Shown here in pieces: positions 22,101 through 34,112 of a stretch of 64,000 bases of DNA. The stretch comes from Brachionus rotundiformis (Eukaryota; Rotifera; Eurotatoria; Ploima; Brachionidae). A program made the translations under genes and the position numbers. The notes beneath the pieces were generated by a model. The model made no database searches. It saw only the letters and a program-made list of their open reading frames with translations, and had not been told where the DNA came from. How positions within the stretch are numbered: the stretch's first letter is position 1; the number at the start of each line of letters is the position of its first letter. The stretch lies in assembly GCA_016802295.1 (NCBI GenBank), contig JAESIW010000207.1, positions 823,978 through 887,977 on the forward strand, given 5' to 3'.

Positions 22101-23944
22101 ATGGAGTCTCAAAATCACCACCATCACCATATACATATTCCTTTCACACATCATCATCATCATCATGTTCATTGGGATAATCCAATCGAGTTTTTAATGA
22201 CATGCATTGGATTCGCAGTTGGTTTAGGAAATGTATGGCGATTTCCATTTCTTTGTTTTCAAAACGGAGGAAGTAAATTAAATTTCATTTATTTAATAAT
22301 TATTTTACTAATTTAAAAAAAGGCGCTTTTGTTATTGCATTTGTTATCATGTTGTTTTTAATCGGTTTACCAATTTTTTTCCTAGAATTAACGATTTCTC
22401 AATATTCAAAATGTGGACCACTTAAAGTTTGGAAAATTTCACCTTTATTCCGTGGTTTAGGCATGACTTCAGTAATGCTTACTATTTTTGTATGTCTATA
22501 TTATAATGTTATAATATGTTATTGCCTTATTTATTTGATTAGTTCATTTATGCCTAAGTTGCCATGGGTATCTTGTGATAATTGGTGGAATAATGATGCT
22601 TGCTATATTTCAAATGGAAATATGACAATTAAAGCTGATTATTTTGATTCACCTTCAAAGCAATTTTTTTATAATTTCGTACTTGAAATGTCTGATGGCA
22701 TCGAGCATCCTATTGGAATGAATTGGAAATTAGTTTGTAGCTTATTTGTATGTTGGATGCTCGCTTTTTTAAGCTTGTATAAAGGTATCCAGTCTTTAGG
22801 AAAAGTTTCATATATAACAGCAATTTTTCCATATGTAATGTTGTTTGCTTTAATAATCAGAGGAGTTACTTTACCAGGTTCGATGAAAGGAATTGTTTAT
22901 TATATTGCAAGTGTTGATTTTACAAAATTGTTTAGGCTTAAAACTTGGATAGATGCTGCATCTCAGGTGTATTTTTGTTTAAGTATAGCTCAAGGAGGAC
23001 TTATAACTTTGGGGAAGCACAATAAGTTCAATTATAATCATCAAAGAACGAGCGTTTTTGTTGTTGTTCTAGATGGTGCAACTGGTTTAATAGCAGGCTT
23101 AGCAGTTTTTTCAGTTTTAGGCTTTATGTCAGAGAAAACAGGGGTTGCTATTAGTGATCTAGCAGTAGGAGGTCCTGGCCTGTCCTTTATTGTATATCCT
23201 GAAGCATTGTCTTTAATGCCTTTTCCATGGATATGGTGCATTTTTTTTTTCCTAATGATGATTACAATTGGTTTCGGTTCTTTACTTTCACTCGCGGAAT
23301 GTGTTTTGGATTCATTTATTTTAATCTTCAAGATAAAGAAAAAAGTTAATAAAACTAAATTCCGTTTTTGTACTTGCTTATTATTTTTCGTGGTTGGTTG
23401 CTCTATGACTACAAAAGGTGGTTATTATTTGCTAAATTTGATTGAATCATATACAGCTGTTTTGCCGATTATTTTATGCGCTACTTTACAGGCGATAGCT
23501 TTGTGTTGGTGCTATGGAACTAAACGGTTAAATGAAGATATTAAACTTATGCTTAATTTTGAATTGAACATTTTTTGGAGATTATGTTTTAAATTTTTTA
23601 CTCCAATCTTGGCAATTATTATAGCAATAATTACTATTTCATCTAACTCTGAAGTTGTACTTGGAAATTATAGATATCCATACTGGGCTCATTTTATCGG
23701 ATGGGGAATAATTGCCATTAATTTGTCACCAATTTTAAAATTTGCGTGTCAAGAAATAAGTAAAAGCCAAATTTTAAATGAGTTTTATAAATTAACTCAA
23801 CCAAAAGATGATTGGAAACCTGTTTTTGACGCCAAAATTTCAGAAAATCAACATGAAATATTAAGCAATATATCTAATGAAAATAATGAAAAAACAAATG
23901 GAGAAGTAGTAAATACTGGTTTTGAGTTAAACGAAAAATTCTAA
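22101..23944 (+). CDS. SLC6 sodium/chloride-dependent neurotransmitter or amino-acid transporter
   Basis: Two exons, 22101-22272 and 22323-23944, encoding 597 aa, normal for SLC6. After a His-rich cytoplasmic N-terminus (11 His among residues 6-23), TM1 shows the signature GFAVGLGNVWRFPFLCFQNGG. The second extracellular loop has the paired cysteines of the family (CDNWWNNDAC) and NxT sugar sites. TM6-TM7 contain SIAQGGLITLGKHNKFN and FSVLGFMSEKTG, then VGGPGLSFIVYPEALS. TM8 reads TIGFGSLLSLAE: the position usually Asp (or Ser) in GABA, glycine, monoamine or amino-acid carriers, part of the Na2 site, is Gly. The substrate cannot be told from sequence; a glycine/GABA-like or invertebrate-specific amino-acid carrier is likeliest. 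The intron lies within the NGG codon region of TM1. Confidence 0.92.
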
Positions 23945-24274
23945 TCTTAGTTTTTATTCAAATTTCAATTTTATTTAGTTATTAAAATTTTTAATTAGAA
24001 TTCAAAATCAACAATTTATTTTGTAAAAAGAAATGCGAATAGTCATGCAGTTTAATTTTGATTTAAAGACAACGCATTAAAATATATTGAAAATTTTTAG
24101 AATAAAATAAAATATTAATTAAAAAAATTCAACATATTTTACAAAATTTTTTTCAATTCTTTAAATTTAATAAATATTTTTTTTGTAAAAAGATATTATT
24201 AAACATTTAAAATTATTAAATAACAATACAGACCCTTATAAAAAGTAACTTTTTTCAATTTTTGTTAAATTAAA
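23945..24274. other. spacer after SLC6 gene
   Basis: 330 AT-rich bases holding the SLC6 3' UTR (AATAAA near 24100) and the promoter of the next gene. Confidence 0.55.
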
Positions 24275-25226
24275 ATGATCTTAACAATAATTATTTTAGA
24301 ATTTTTGCTTTTTAAAATCTTCAAAACTTCAGAATTTCAATTATTGGTCAATGATATTATTTCAGAAGATTATTTAATTGAAAAATTTCAATCATTAAGT
24401 AAAATAGAATGCCTCTATAAGTGCACCTTAGACAAAAATTGTCGTTTTTCAAAGTATTCTAACAGCATTTGCTATTTATTTTCTCCATATGGTCAAATGG
24501 GATTTAAAGCTTGTCAATTACCGCAAGTTTATCAGCGACTTAAATTTTTAGAGTAAGTTTTAAGTTTGAAATTTTAAAAATTGTTATCAATTATTTAGTA
24601 TAAATGGTTTGATTGTTCATTGGATATTTTCTGATTCTCTTAACAGAGATATAATAAATAACATAGAATTAGAAGCGGTAAATGTATCATATGTTTCAGA
24701 TCGTAACGGCAAACCGAAATCAGCAATTCAATTAAATTCCGGTTACTTGAAAATTCCTGGAGGAATTTTTTTCTACCCAAAATTTTCCTGTCTTATATGG
24801 TTGAAAATAATAAAATTTTCTAGTAGACTAACTCTTTTAGAGTTTGGTAATGGAAATATGGGTGACTATGTAAAATTTGGTTTGACTCGGATAATTGATT
24901 CAAAATCTTTTATGTCTTTATCAGTGAATCAAATGTCTATAAAAGATACGCTTTTTCTACCAAACAATATTACAATCGGAGATTGGCATCATTTTGGATT
25001 TATTTTTGATTCTCAAAGAAAAGGGAGTATTTTTTTAAATGGATCCTTAGTTACTAATAAGCAGTTCACTTTTAGTCCTCAATTGATTTATAGAAAAGAG
25101 AATTATATTGGAAGAAGTTCATATATTAATGACGATGGAAGAGATTTAATAATTGATGACATAAAAATATTTAAAGAAAGCTTGAATCAAGAACAAATTA
25201 ATCAACAAATAAGCGATTCGATTTAA
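24275..25226 (+). CDS. secreted PAN/apple-like plus LamG-like (concanavalin-fold) protein
   Basis: Two exons, 24275-24552 and 24599-25226, 301 aa. A hydrophobic N-terminus (MILTIIILEFLLFKIF) acts as a signal peptide. Residues about 20-90 have the PAN/apple cysteine pattern (IECLYKCTLDKNCRFSKYSN then CYLF). From about residue 93 (INGLIVHWIF) a laminin-G/pentraxin-like jelly-roll follows: SAIQLNSGYLKIPGG, the TIGDWHHFGFIFD strand, KGSIFLNGSLV, YIGRSSY and IDDIKIFKESLN at the end, the usual closing strand of LamG_3 domains. The protein is probably extracellular and carbohydrate- or protein-binding. I know no named orthologue. The domain calls are from motif layout, not from a search. Confidence 0.75.
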
Positions 25227-26279
25227 AAAATACAAAAATATTTATATGAATACAGATTTATTTATTTTCTTAGAAACCTAATATAGAATAAAATTATCTT
25301 TCAAAACTTTTTAAAATATTAATATAATTTGAAAAATATCTTTATTTGAGTAAAATTTTCATTTTTTCTTATTGATTATATTCAATGTTCGAATTTATTT
25401 TTGATTTTAACATGAAATTATTTTAGATAAAGATTAATTTTGATGTAAAATTCATTTAATTTCAAAATTCCTAATAGATTATGAAACTTTAGATATATTT
25501 TTAGAAATTAAATGATATATTGTTATAAAATAATTTTATTTACACAAAAGTATCGGAAAAAAAAAAGAACTCAATATATTTATGATTAAATATTTAATTT
25601 TTTTTAAAATTAAAATATTTTTATTTTTATAAAAGCTATTTTTGTTTTTATTTGTCCCATAATATATTACAGATCAGATCAATTAAAAAAAATTTTTCCT
25701 TAAAATATAATTTAAACCTTGTTTCAAAGCTTTTTTATCATTGCTAATGGTCTGATTCCCTTTGTCCGTTCTTTAACAAAATTTTAATTCTCTCCTCTCA
25801 AAAAATCGATTATATTTGTTATGCGACCAACATATTCCAGCAAAATTTTGCGCCTCCGATTGCGTAAATTTGCATGTAGTTATTAAAGAAACTGAAAGAA
25901 GCTAATTTAACGCCTATTTTTATAAAAGAAGACTAAACTAAGCCTAGATTTTTTTTATTTTGATTCTCTTTTTAATGATAAGTGATAACAATTCTTTTAA
26001 TAATCAAAATTAAATTCAATAATTTGAAAACTATGAATTCGTTAATTTGTGTTTACGATAAGATAACTAAAAAAGATTAATTTTAACACAAAAATTTGAA
26101 TTAGTATGATGATTTTTCAAGATAAAGAATTCTTCGCCATGTATTAGCATAGACATAAAAAAAGAGATTTTTTATTTAATTCATTTAAACAATTTAATAT
26201 TTTTTTTCGTTATTAGTATAGTATGAATAAGAAATGATTGAATCCATTTTATTAACATTCCATCAAACCAATTCGTTTC
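25227..26279. other. spacer without recognised gene
   Basis: About 1 kb of AT-rich sequence downstream of the PAN/LamG gene. A slightly more balanced patch (about 25735-25880) has no open frame. Confidence 0.5.
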
Positions 26280-26660
26280 AGCTTAAGTATGAGTTTTGAG
26301 TGATTCAATTTATCAAAAGCTTTACAGAAATCTATATAAAGAACATCTACTTGATTTTCGAGCGATATTTGGTAGGTCAAAAAAATCAAGACTTTCAAGA
26401 AATAAATCCTAGTTGAACTTGATTAATTAATTTATTTTTAAGGCAAAATTTAGCACTATTTTTCTAATAATTTTCTCAGCTATACGACATGGTATGGATG
26501 TAATTTAGATAGGCCTGGTAATTATACTATCTTTTATATAGATGAGAGAAGAAACTTTTGCAAGTGTCCAACAATCAGGTATTTTACCCGAGTCAAAGAA
26601 TTGTTTGATAATTAGATACAAAGTATAAGAAACATCATCAGAAGCATTCCTCAAAAATTA
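26280..26660 (-). pseudogene. decayed LINE reverse-transcriptase fragment
   Basis: Minus-strand translation from about 26660 downward gives FFDSGKIPDCWTLAKV, then RPI, a stop, ITSIPCRIAEKIIRKI, two further stops, and in another frame VDVLYIDFCKAFDKLNHSKL. These are consecutive RT blocks of jockey/CR1-type non-LTR elements: GKIPxxWKxAxVxPIYKK, NYRPIS-LTSxxxKxxEKII, and VDxxYxDFxKAFDxVxH. At least three stops and one frameshift show it is long dead. The catalytic YxDD region and the rest of the element are not recognisable, and no target-site duplication was found. Confidence 0.8.
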
Positions 26661-27148
26661 TGAAATGAGTTAAATTTTTCTTGTTTTAAACACCGTTTAC
26701 CTTTCGGGTATTCAAGACAAGTTTTGTACTTCAGTTTGAGTAAAAGCTTTTTATTTGAGTTCATCCAGATGGAGTAACTTGACAATTTATTTTTCTCTAA
26801 AAACAAATAATCATATTATTCAAATAATTTAGCTGTAAGGAAGGACTAAATTCCATTCCAATTTATTTTTTAAATAAATAGATAAATGCATTAATTTTTA
26901 AAAAAAAAAGGAATTATCATTAATCAATATTTTAGTTGATTATTTTATTAATTATATTTAAAATAAATCATTTCAAATTAATTTCAAAATAGCTTGAATT
27001 AAGCTCTATCTTTAAAAAAGAAAAAAATTTCAATTTTTAATGTTATTTATTTAATAAAAAATGAAATCAAGATAAATTTACGTAAAATCTGAATATTTAA
27101 AGAAAAATAAAATTAAAATTTTGAATTTTGTAATATTTTTTGGCTAAA
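26661..27148. other. spacer upstream of the RT relic, 3' flank of symplekin
   Basis: AT-rich sequence. Part of it may be further degraded retroelement body, since the relic lies immediately to the left. The symplekin 3' UTR falls just left of 27149. Confidence 0.4.
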
Positions 27149-30100
27149 TTAGGTCTGTTCAATTAGTTCTAAAGTTTCAGTAGTTATTTGTGCTCTTTCA
27201 AGCGGAGTTATTGATTGGACATAATTGCTCAGGTGTTCCTTAAGATCCGGTGCTGATTGAAAAACTTCTTTTAGCTGTACTGGTTGAAGTTTGAGTAAAA
27301 CTTGGTGTGATATGGGCTTAATACGTTGACAGCATTTTATAAAACCTTCCCAAACTTTTGCGTTTTTCCAAATTTGTTTACCAATTAACCGCTGCATCAT
27401 ATTTACAACAAAAGAAGAGAGTTTTGGATAAATTGTTAATGATTGTATAACAGTACGCATATAAAGCGTTGGTATTGGATTTATTTCAATAAGTTGTTGA
27501 ATTACGTTTGCGAGTACTTCTTGGGTATAAACCTGTTTTTCAGAAAAACAAAGAGATGTTGCATTTATCACTGTCTTTAGGTCACAACTAGTTGGATCTA
27601 TTTGGTGAAGAGCGATCAAAAGCTCACTTGATGATATTGGACTCTTATGAACCGGTACGTTTGTGTTGATTCCTAAAAGCCGATTGAACACTTCTTTAAC
27701 GACTGCAGTAGACAGTTTTATTAATTGGGGTAAAGCTGCTACAATTTCGGCTTTTGTAAGTCCATTTAAAATAGGGATTAAAAAACGAACATCAGGAAGC
27801 TTGGAAGAGTACAAATATCTGACTTTATTAATCAAATCAATTGATGGATGACTCTTTTCAGTTAATATATGAATAATTCTTAGCACCAAAGTTTCAGAGT
27901 TAGGAGGAAAATCTTGAATCAATTTAAGTAACTCTTGACTGTCCATGCCCATTTTTTTTATAGGTACTTCTAGAGTTTTTAATATTACTCGTTTTATTTC
28001 GGAAACTGCTCCAATATAAACATCGGTCAAACCATTTATTAATTTGTGATTAACAGGCATTAGATTTAAATATAGATACAAACATGATTTTATCATGTCT
28101 TCGTTCCAACTTCCTGTATCAAGTAGATCTTGATTTTCTTCAACAATTTCGTTTATAATCTCTGTTGGTGGTGTTTGATCATTCAGATATTTCAAACGTG
28201 TAAATGCATATTCCTTAAAATTCAAAATGTAAATTGATTTATTTATTTGTTTAATTTTCCAATTTAAATCTTAAAAAAAATCTTTTATTACTTCAATGAT
28301 TTGAGAAAATTGTTTTCTTTCATATAAATTCAAACAAATTGCACAAGCATTCTCTCTTAAAATTTGATTTGAAAGCCCAGTAAAATAAAGTAAAATTTGA
28401 ATTAATTGCGTTCTTTGCTTAACACGTGTGATTATTAATTCAGACAAAGTGCTCATATTAAACAGATATTTTTCTTTATCTTTGCATGCCTCTTTCAGCA
28501 ACTCAAGTGAATTGTCTGTCAAATGAGGAACCTGTGTGACAAATTTTGAAAAAAGCATATCTTTTTGATCTTTTCGATTTTGTAGATTAATCAAAATTAA
28601 ATTAAGTATTTTGTCATACTCGGTTTCACATTTTTTTATCTCTGAATTAATTATTTTTTCATTATTTTCTATAATTTCCATTTTATCTTTTCCAACTTCT
28701 ATAATATCTTCTTCTTCTTCTTTTACATCCATTCCATTTTCAATTTTATATCTCATATTTTTTAAAGAATTTTTTTTGTGATGAGCATTTTTTAATTTTG
28801 TATAGCTATTAAACATCCAAATCAAAGCAATATCTAGCCGTTTTTTAGCATCTTCAAAAACATAGCTCATCAAATCTAAATAGAATAAATATTAATTAAT
28901 ATTTATATAAATTATTTTTCCAATTTTTAGCTTTGAAACATTTTCTAATTAACTAAAAAACTAGTATATCTTGTCGGTAAAAACTTTGGCAAAAAATTAA
29001 ATAATTACTTTGATCGTAGGTATCAATAATTGTAGATTCAATTAGTGTTTTTTTTCTTATCAGACAAGCTTCTTTATTTTTTGAAATAATTTCATCTGCG
29101 TCTAGAATCCTTTTGTAGCTCTTACTAAATAAATCTTGAAGTTGTTCTTTATTGAATTTGTTAATCATGTTATTTGTAATATCATTTAATTTAAATGTCT
29201 TGTTAGATGCTGGCTTATTAAGATTAGATGGTAAAGTTTTGCTTGGGGTTGTATTTAAAGATTGTTGTCTGTTAAAGGATGCCTTACTAGACTCAGAATA
29301 ATCAATCTTTTCAGCCTTTATCTTCAATTTGAATTTAAGCTCTTCATCCTCTTCTTCATCTAAATCTTCATCATCTACAGTAAGTATTTGCTGTGAATCA
29401 GATATGTCACCAATATAGTTAATCATCATTTGAGCCAACTGTCTTATTTGTTGAGTAGTTCCCGCATTTGAAATTGGCTTGTATTCTTGAGAAAATTTAC
29501 TGGTTAAATTATCTGGTAAGTTTGACATTGTTACTAATACCAAATCAGCTACGTTCTCTTTATTCTTAAGCTTTTCGACTAAATTATCAAGTGATTTTTC
29601 TTGACTTTTTGAGTCAGTGGCTAATTTGACCTTCTTAGTATCTGAATTATGCTGATTTTGATTAATTCGTCTCTTGTTGGATTCTGTCACAAGATTTTTT
29701 GGTATTAACCTATTAATTTCATTTGTTGAGCATCCCAAATCGTTTAGCAAATTGGTCAATTCTGTTACAAATCCAATACATAAACTTGACTTACAAATAG
29801 ATTGAATTTGAAGTTTCATTTGTTTTTTGACCGCATTTACTTGTGATTTCCCCAACGTTGGAGGCATGTTGGATAATATTTTTGAATAGGTCTCCAAAAC
29901 TGTATTAATAAACTCAGGTCTTTGTTTCGCTATATTACTCAATACACAAATAGATGTTATTAAGTTAACTGATGATATATGACTAGACAAAGTGTATTCG
30001 AGCAATTTTTTCAAATGATAACGACCCTCTTCTTTCATTTCATCACGATTAAACAATTCACTTTCGTCTTGCTCAAGCTGTTCTACTGAAAAGTCAGATC

Positions 30101-30728
30101 TATTTGCATATGGAATTATAGACTCTTTCAATCGTTCAGACATGCATAAAATGAGAACTTCTAAAAACTTAATGCAGCATGTTCGAATGCCATCATTGTC
30201 GGAGTCAAGTTGAGCAGCAATATGATTTTTTAAGTCCAAAATAGTATACCATGTTTGTTTGTGATGGTCATTTAGTTCATTTTGGTGTTTAACAATCCAT
30301 TTCAAGGTATTTTTATAAACATTTATCATGGCTAAATATGATCTTTTTTGAACACTTACGTTTTCATCGAATAAAAGGTATCGAAAATTATCAATCACTT
30401 TAAAAATGGTCTCTGAATCTTTTTTGCATGCTTCTTCAATGAAAGAGACGACAAATTTTTTAACTTCTCCAGATTTATCAAGTTGAAATTGAAGAATTTC
30501 CTAAAATTTTTTACACTACTTTTAAGCTTCTAAAATTTATCATAAAAATCATACATCAATGAAATTATCCAAAAGTTCAGGATTTTTGTGGACAATTAGT
30601 TCCTGGACATTTTTTAAATTTGTCAGACGGATTGAATCTTTTAGACTGATTGAAGCTTCATTGAGCAATTCAGCAACCCTTTCGAGAGTGTCATCAATTG
30701 AAACAATCTTTTCTTCTTCAACTTCCAT
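27149..30728 (-). CDS. SYMPK: symplekin, scaffold of the pre-mRNA 3'-end processing machinery
   Basis: Four exons on the minus strand: 30728-30555, 30500-29009, 28875-28292, 28213-27149, giving 1104 aa (human about 1270). The N-terminal HEAT-repeat scaffold (VHKNPELLDNF, FLFDENVSVQKR, IRTCCIKFLEVLIL, PPTLGKSQVNAVKKQ) is followed by an acidic Ser-rich linker. The conserved C-terminal half reads DMIKSCLYLYLNLMPVNHKLI, LPDVRFLIPILNGL, KEVFNRLLG, ELLIALHQIDP and KVWEGFIKCCQR. Symplekin bridges CPSF and CstF in polyadenylation and serves in histone mRNA cleavage; INTS14 in this window belongs to another 3'-cleavage complex, a coincidence of location. The ATG at 30728 is the only one before the first exon. 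The protein is shorter than human because the C-terminal Pro-rich tail is missing. Confidence 0.94.
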
Positions 30729-31189
30729 TTTTATGAATATTAAATTTTTTTAATTATATATATACATAATAAAATTGCAAATAAAATGTTAAATTTTGAT
30801 TGCTTTTATCAAAATCTATTCTTTCTAATAAATAACTATTGTTTAAAAAACAAAAATTAAAATTGTTTTTACTTTTTTTTAAACAATAAAAGAAAAAACG
30901 ATTTGATATAATAAAATCCATTGCAATAAGTTTAATAAAAATTTATTGATTTTAAATTATTTAAACAAAAACAATCAAATTAATTTTTTTGGATTGTTCA
31001 AGATTATGATTTTTAATTAAAAAGATATTTCAAAAATAGGCCAACTATTAAACTAATAAAGCAAAAGTTATACCTTAATTAACAAAATCTAAGTTACTTT
31101 AAAATCAAAATATTTAATAACGTTTTTATTAAATCAAGAGAAAACTATTACATTTAATATTATACTAAAAAAACTAGTTAAGATTTAAT
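30729..31189. other. spacer upstream of symplekin
   Basis: 461 AT-rich bases between two minus-strand genes; symplekin promoter by position. No gene. Confidence 0.55.
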
Positions 31190-31768
31190 TTAATTTTTTG
31201 ATATATTAATTCTATCTTCGATTGAAAGATCGTGGTTGATCGAAATAATTTGAAAATTGATTTTTAATTCCCTTTTTTCTGCATTTAAAATTGAAATTTC
31301 ATTATTTTCTAATTTCGAATCTGATTTTTTCTGTTCTTCTATCGAAGATTTCTTTAGGTCACTGGATTTTGCCTTTGATACTTTCTCTAAATCATTTGAT
31401 TCAATAGGAAGCTCTTCTTTCTTGGTTTTGTTTTCAGATTTCTGTTCGTCTTTCGAATATTTCTTTTGGTCACTGGATTTTGCCTTTGATACTTTCTCTA
31501 AATCATTTGATTCAATAGGAAGCTCTTCTTTCTTGGTTTTGTTTTCAGATTTCTGTTCTTTTTCTTGAATAATTTGAATGATTGGATTTGGCTTATTAGC
31601 CTTAACTGTCTCTTCAAGGCTTTCTTTTCCGATTTCTGAAAGACTTTTTCCTGCATCATATTTTTTAGATTCACCTAGTTTTTGAATTCCAAGTACTAAC
31701 ATTAAATCTTCATATTTAAGCTTTTTCAATATATCATCATCTAATTCTATTTTGAACTTTTTAGACAT
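31190..31768 (-). CDS. hypothetical Lys/Glu-rich protein with a duplicated 37-residue unit
   Basis: Single exon, 192 aa from the ATG at 31768; an upstream in-frame ATG at 31828 would add a hydrophobic 20-residue leader that looks accidental. I do not recognise the protein. The N-terminus (MSKKFKIELDDDILKKLKYEDL) may be helical. The middle is low-complexity and highly charged and contains two copies of EQKSENKTKKEELPIESNDL followed by EKVSKAKSSD. The DNA repeat is exact over 88 bases (31360-31447 and 31471-31558, period 111), so the duplication is recent. It is probably disordered. The frame may instead be the last exon of a longer gene, but no upstream exon is evident. Confidence 0.5.
   Translation of the reverse strand: MSKKFKIELDDDILKKLKYEDLMLVLGIQKLGESKKYDAGKSLSEIGKESLEETVKANKPNPIIQIIQEKEQKSENKTKKEELPIESNDLEKVSKAKSSDQKKYSKDEQKSENKTKKEELPIESNDLEKVSKAKSSDLKKSSIEEQKKSDSKLENNEISILNAEKRELKINFQIISINHDLSIEDRINISKN
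31360..31558. repeat. tandem duplication, 111-bp period, two copies
   Basis: Two identical 88-base blocks start at 31360 and 31471, with diverged flanking repeat sequence between them. They lie in frame inside the hypothetical gene, adding 37 codons. Confidence 0.9.
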
Positions 31769-32305
31769 GATTTCTATCTTAATAAACTGATAGTTTGATA
31801 CAAATATATACAAAAATCGAAATAACAAAAATGTTTACACAATATGAAAATGCCGATCGATATGAAGCATTATTTGGGTAAAAAGCAATATCTATATGAT
31901 GCCACCCTCTTATTAGAAACAATATTTAAAATAGTTAAACTTTGACATAAATTAAGATTAATTGAACTTTTTTATATTTAAAATACATTTTTGACGCATA
32001 TTCTTTTATTTTGATTACAAATATTTAAAACAATGCATTAACAAAATCAATTTTTACAATCATAATTTTTTTTACAACTTTAAATCAGTTAATAATTTCC
32101 TAAATAAAACTATCTTATTTCTATAATGAATCAATAACAAATATTTCAGCTAATTAATTAATTTTTATTCAAAAAATAAAGATTTTAAATATCAAAACAA
32201 TCAGACAGTGTTCAGAATGAAAAAATAATCAACGAAGCATATAAATTTGTTGAAAATTTGAATTCTAAATATTGTAGAATTAACTAAATTGAATATTAAT
32301 TGATT
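31769..32305. other. spacer
   Basis: 537 bases, AT-rich, between two minus-strand genes; no gene seen. Confidence 0.55.
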
Positions 32306-33208
32306 TTATTTAATAAAATAAGTGTCAACATATCCAATCGAGGCCAGTTTATAACCAAATTGCTTTAAATAGTTTGAATAGAGTTCAATCTTATCTTTTT
32401 TAGTTCCTGATTCTATTGAAAAACTTTTGATATCAATCTTTCTAAAATCTACACTTTTGATGAATTCGAATTCGCCACCTTCCAAATCCAAAGAAAAATA
32501 GTCAATTACCGTTTTATTTATTGCTTTCATTATTGTGTATAGTGGAAAACAAGGTATGTATAAAAATTCATTTCCTATTGAAGCAGACAAGCCATTTGAC
32601 ATGTACCTTGTTCTCGCTGACAATGCATCCATTTCCTTAAATTTTGCTATAGATGGATAATTTTGTGACAAACACGCATTAATAGAAAATACGTTTCGTT
32701 TTTTGGTTAACAAATTTTTATAATGTTGCGGAATAGGTTCAACAAGTAGACCGGTCCAATTGCGATTTATTTCAAAAAAAAGAGAATTGGACATTTTTTC
32801 ACCATCATAAGCACCAGCCTCGACAAAAAAGCCATTTACCTTTGATTCTAGTAATTGATCTATCATTTCAGATTGTTTATATTCGCTATAATCATATTTT
32901 TCTGAAACTAATCTCCTTTTTACACCACTTGGCCTCTGAATTAGAGTTTTAACAAACTTTATCAGTTCTTCATCATCTTCCTTTCTCTCCTGAATCATAT
33001 ATTTTGTGGTCTTTATTAAGATATATCGATTTATAAGATTTTGATGTCTAGAAACATTAAAAATATCGTTCCATAATTCAAATAGATCTTGTTGATTTGT
33101 TTTAAAATTTAAACTACTTGTATTTATATACTTTTCAAATTTGATTAAATAAAATATAATAAAAAGAAAAATGCAAAAAATAGATACAAAATATAATTTA
33201 TTTGACAT
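32306..33208 (-). CDS. FkbM-type methyltransferase-fold membrane protein, Star-like
   Basis: Single exon, 300 aa. A hydrophobic segment at residues 5-22 close to the N-terminus makes it a type II membrane protein. From about residue 124 it has the FkbM/SAM-methyltransferase fold: VNGFFVEAGAYDGEKMSNSLFFE (motif I with its Gly-rich loop and the family Glu/Asp), WTGLLVEPIP (acidic end of strand 2), then IDYFSLDLEGGEFE (motif with DLEGGE) and IKSFSIE. Drosophila Star, an ER/Golgi protein that traffics EGFR ligands, shares this layout. Whether it methylates anything is unknown. The luminal/cytoplasmic stem (23-120) is charged. The gene lies divergently from the coiled-coil gene 904 bases to the right. 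Confidence 0.82.
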   Translation of the reverse strand: MSNKLYFVSIFCIFLFIIFYLIKFEKYINTSSLNFKTNQQDLFELWNDIFNVSRHQNLINRYILIKTTKYMIQERKEDDEELIKFVKTLIQRPSGVKRRLVSEKYDYSEYKQSEMIDQLLESKVNGFFVEAGAYDGEKMSNSLFFEINRNWTGLLVEPIPQHYKNLLTKKRNVFSINACLSQNYPSIAKFKEMDALSARTRYMSNGLSASIGNEFLYIPCFPLYTIMKAINKTVIDYFSLDLEGGEFEFIKSVDFRKIDIKSFSIESGTKKDKIELYSNYLKQFGYKLASIGYVDTYFIK

Positions 33209-34112
33209 TTTTTATATTTTATTATTTGAGTTCATTTTGTCCTTTTTTCATATTTTTGAAACATTGAATTGATATAGAAACCAAAAATCAATGCATGAAC
33301 AAAAATTATTTTTAAATTTTTCTATTTATGCATGACCACTTTTAAAGCAAAAAAAATTTTTAGGAAAATTTGATATGTATGTTATAACTTAGATATTTTT
33401 GATGTTTTAATTTGATGCAAAAATTAAAATTGTGAGCAAAAATCGATCAAATAATTAAACTAGTAAATACTAATTTGATAAAATCATCTTGAGGGCAAAT
33501 TAAAAAATAAATTTTTTGTTGTTTTAAATCTTTGTTAGCTTGTTAGATTTTTTATTTGTTATTTAAATAAGACCGGTATAACTAAAATAAAATTTTTGTT
33601 TATATTTAAAAGAATTATGAATTTTAATATAATTCGATTTAAACATATATGTTTCCATGGTTACCACCAAAAAAAATATTTATAATAATATAATACGGCA
33701 TTTGTATTATTGTTTGTGTGTTTGAGAATTAAACTTAGCCAAGCGATTGTTCAATATCTAAATTAAAGACGATCCCAAAAATCAACTGAATGAACAGCAT
33801 TATCAGTTCCAATTTTGGCCTAAACAAATCTGATTTATATGCACCACATATAAATGCATCAAAGGTACATACATATTTTTAATTTTATAATAAAAAACTT
33901 TCTTAAACTAATATTAAGTTTTAGAAATTTTCTAATAAAATAGTAATATTATTCTTGAATTTTATGTTTAATGTCTCACATTCAACGCTTAGCCCGTTTT
34001 TAAATATGCATACTCTTACCTTAAGCATGATCTGCTACATTTAGTAGATCCTCATTTTAGTTTACAATTTCGAATACTTAATAAAATTTAATATTAAATT
34101 CTAATTAAGGCA
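33209..34112. other. divergent intergenic region
   Basis: About 900 AT-rich bases between a minus-strand and a plus-strand gene start. It should contain both promoters. No ORF or clear motif. Confidence 0.55.
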
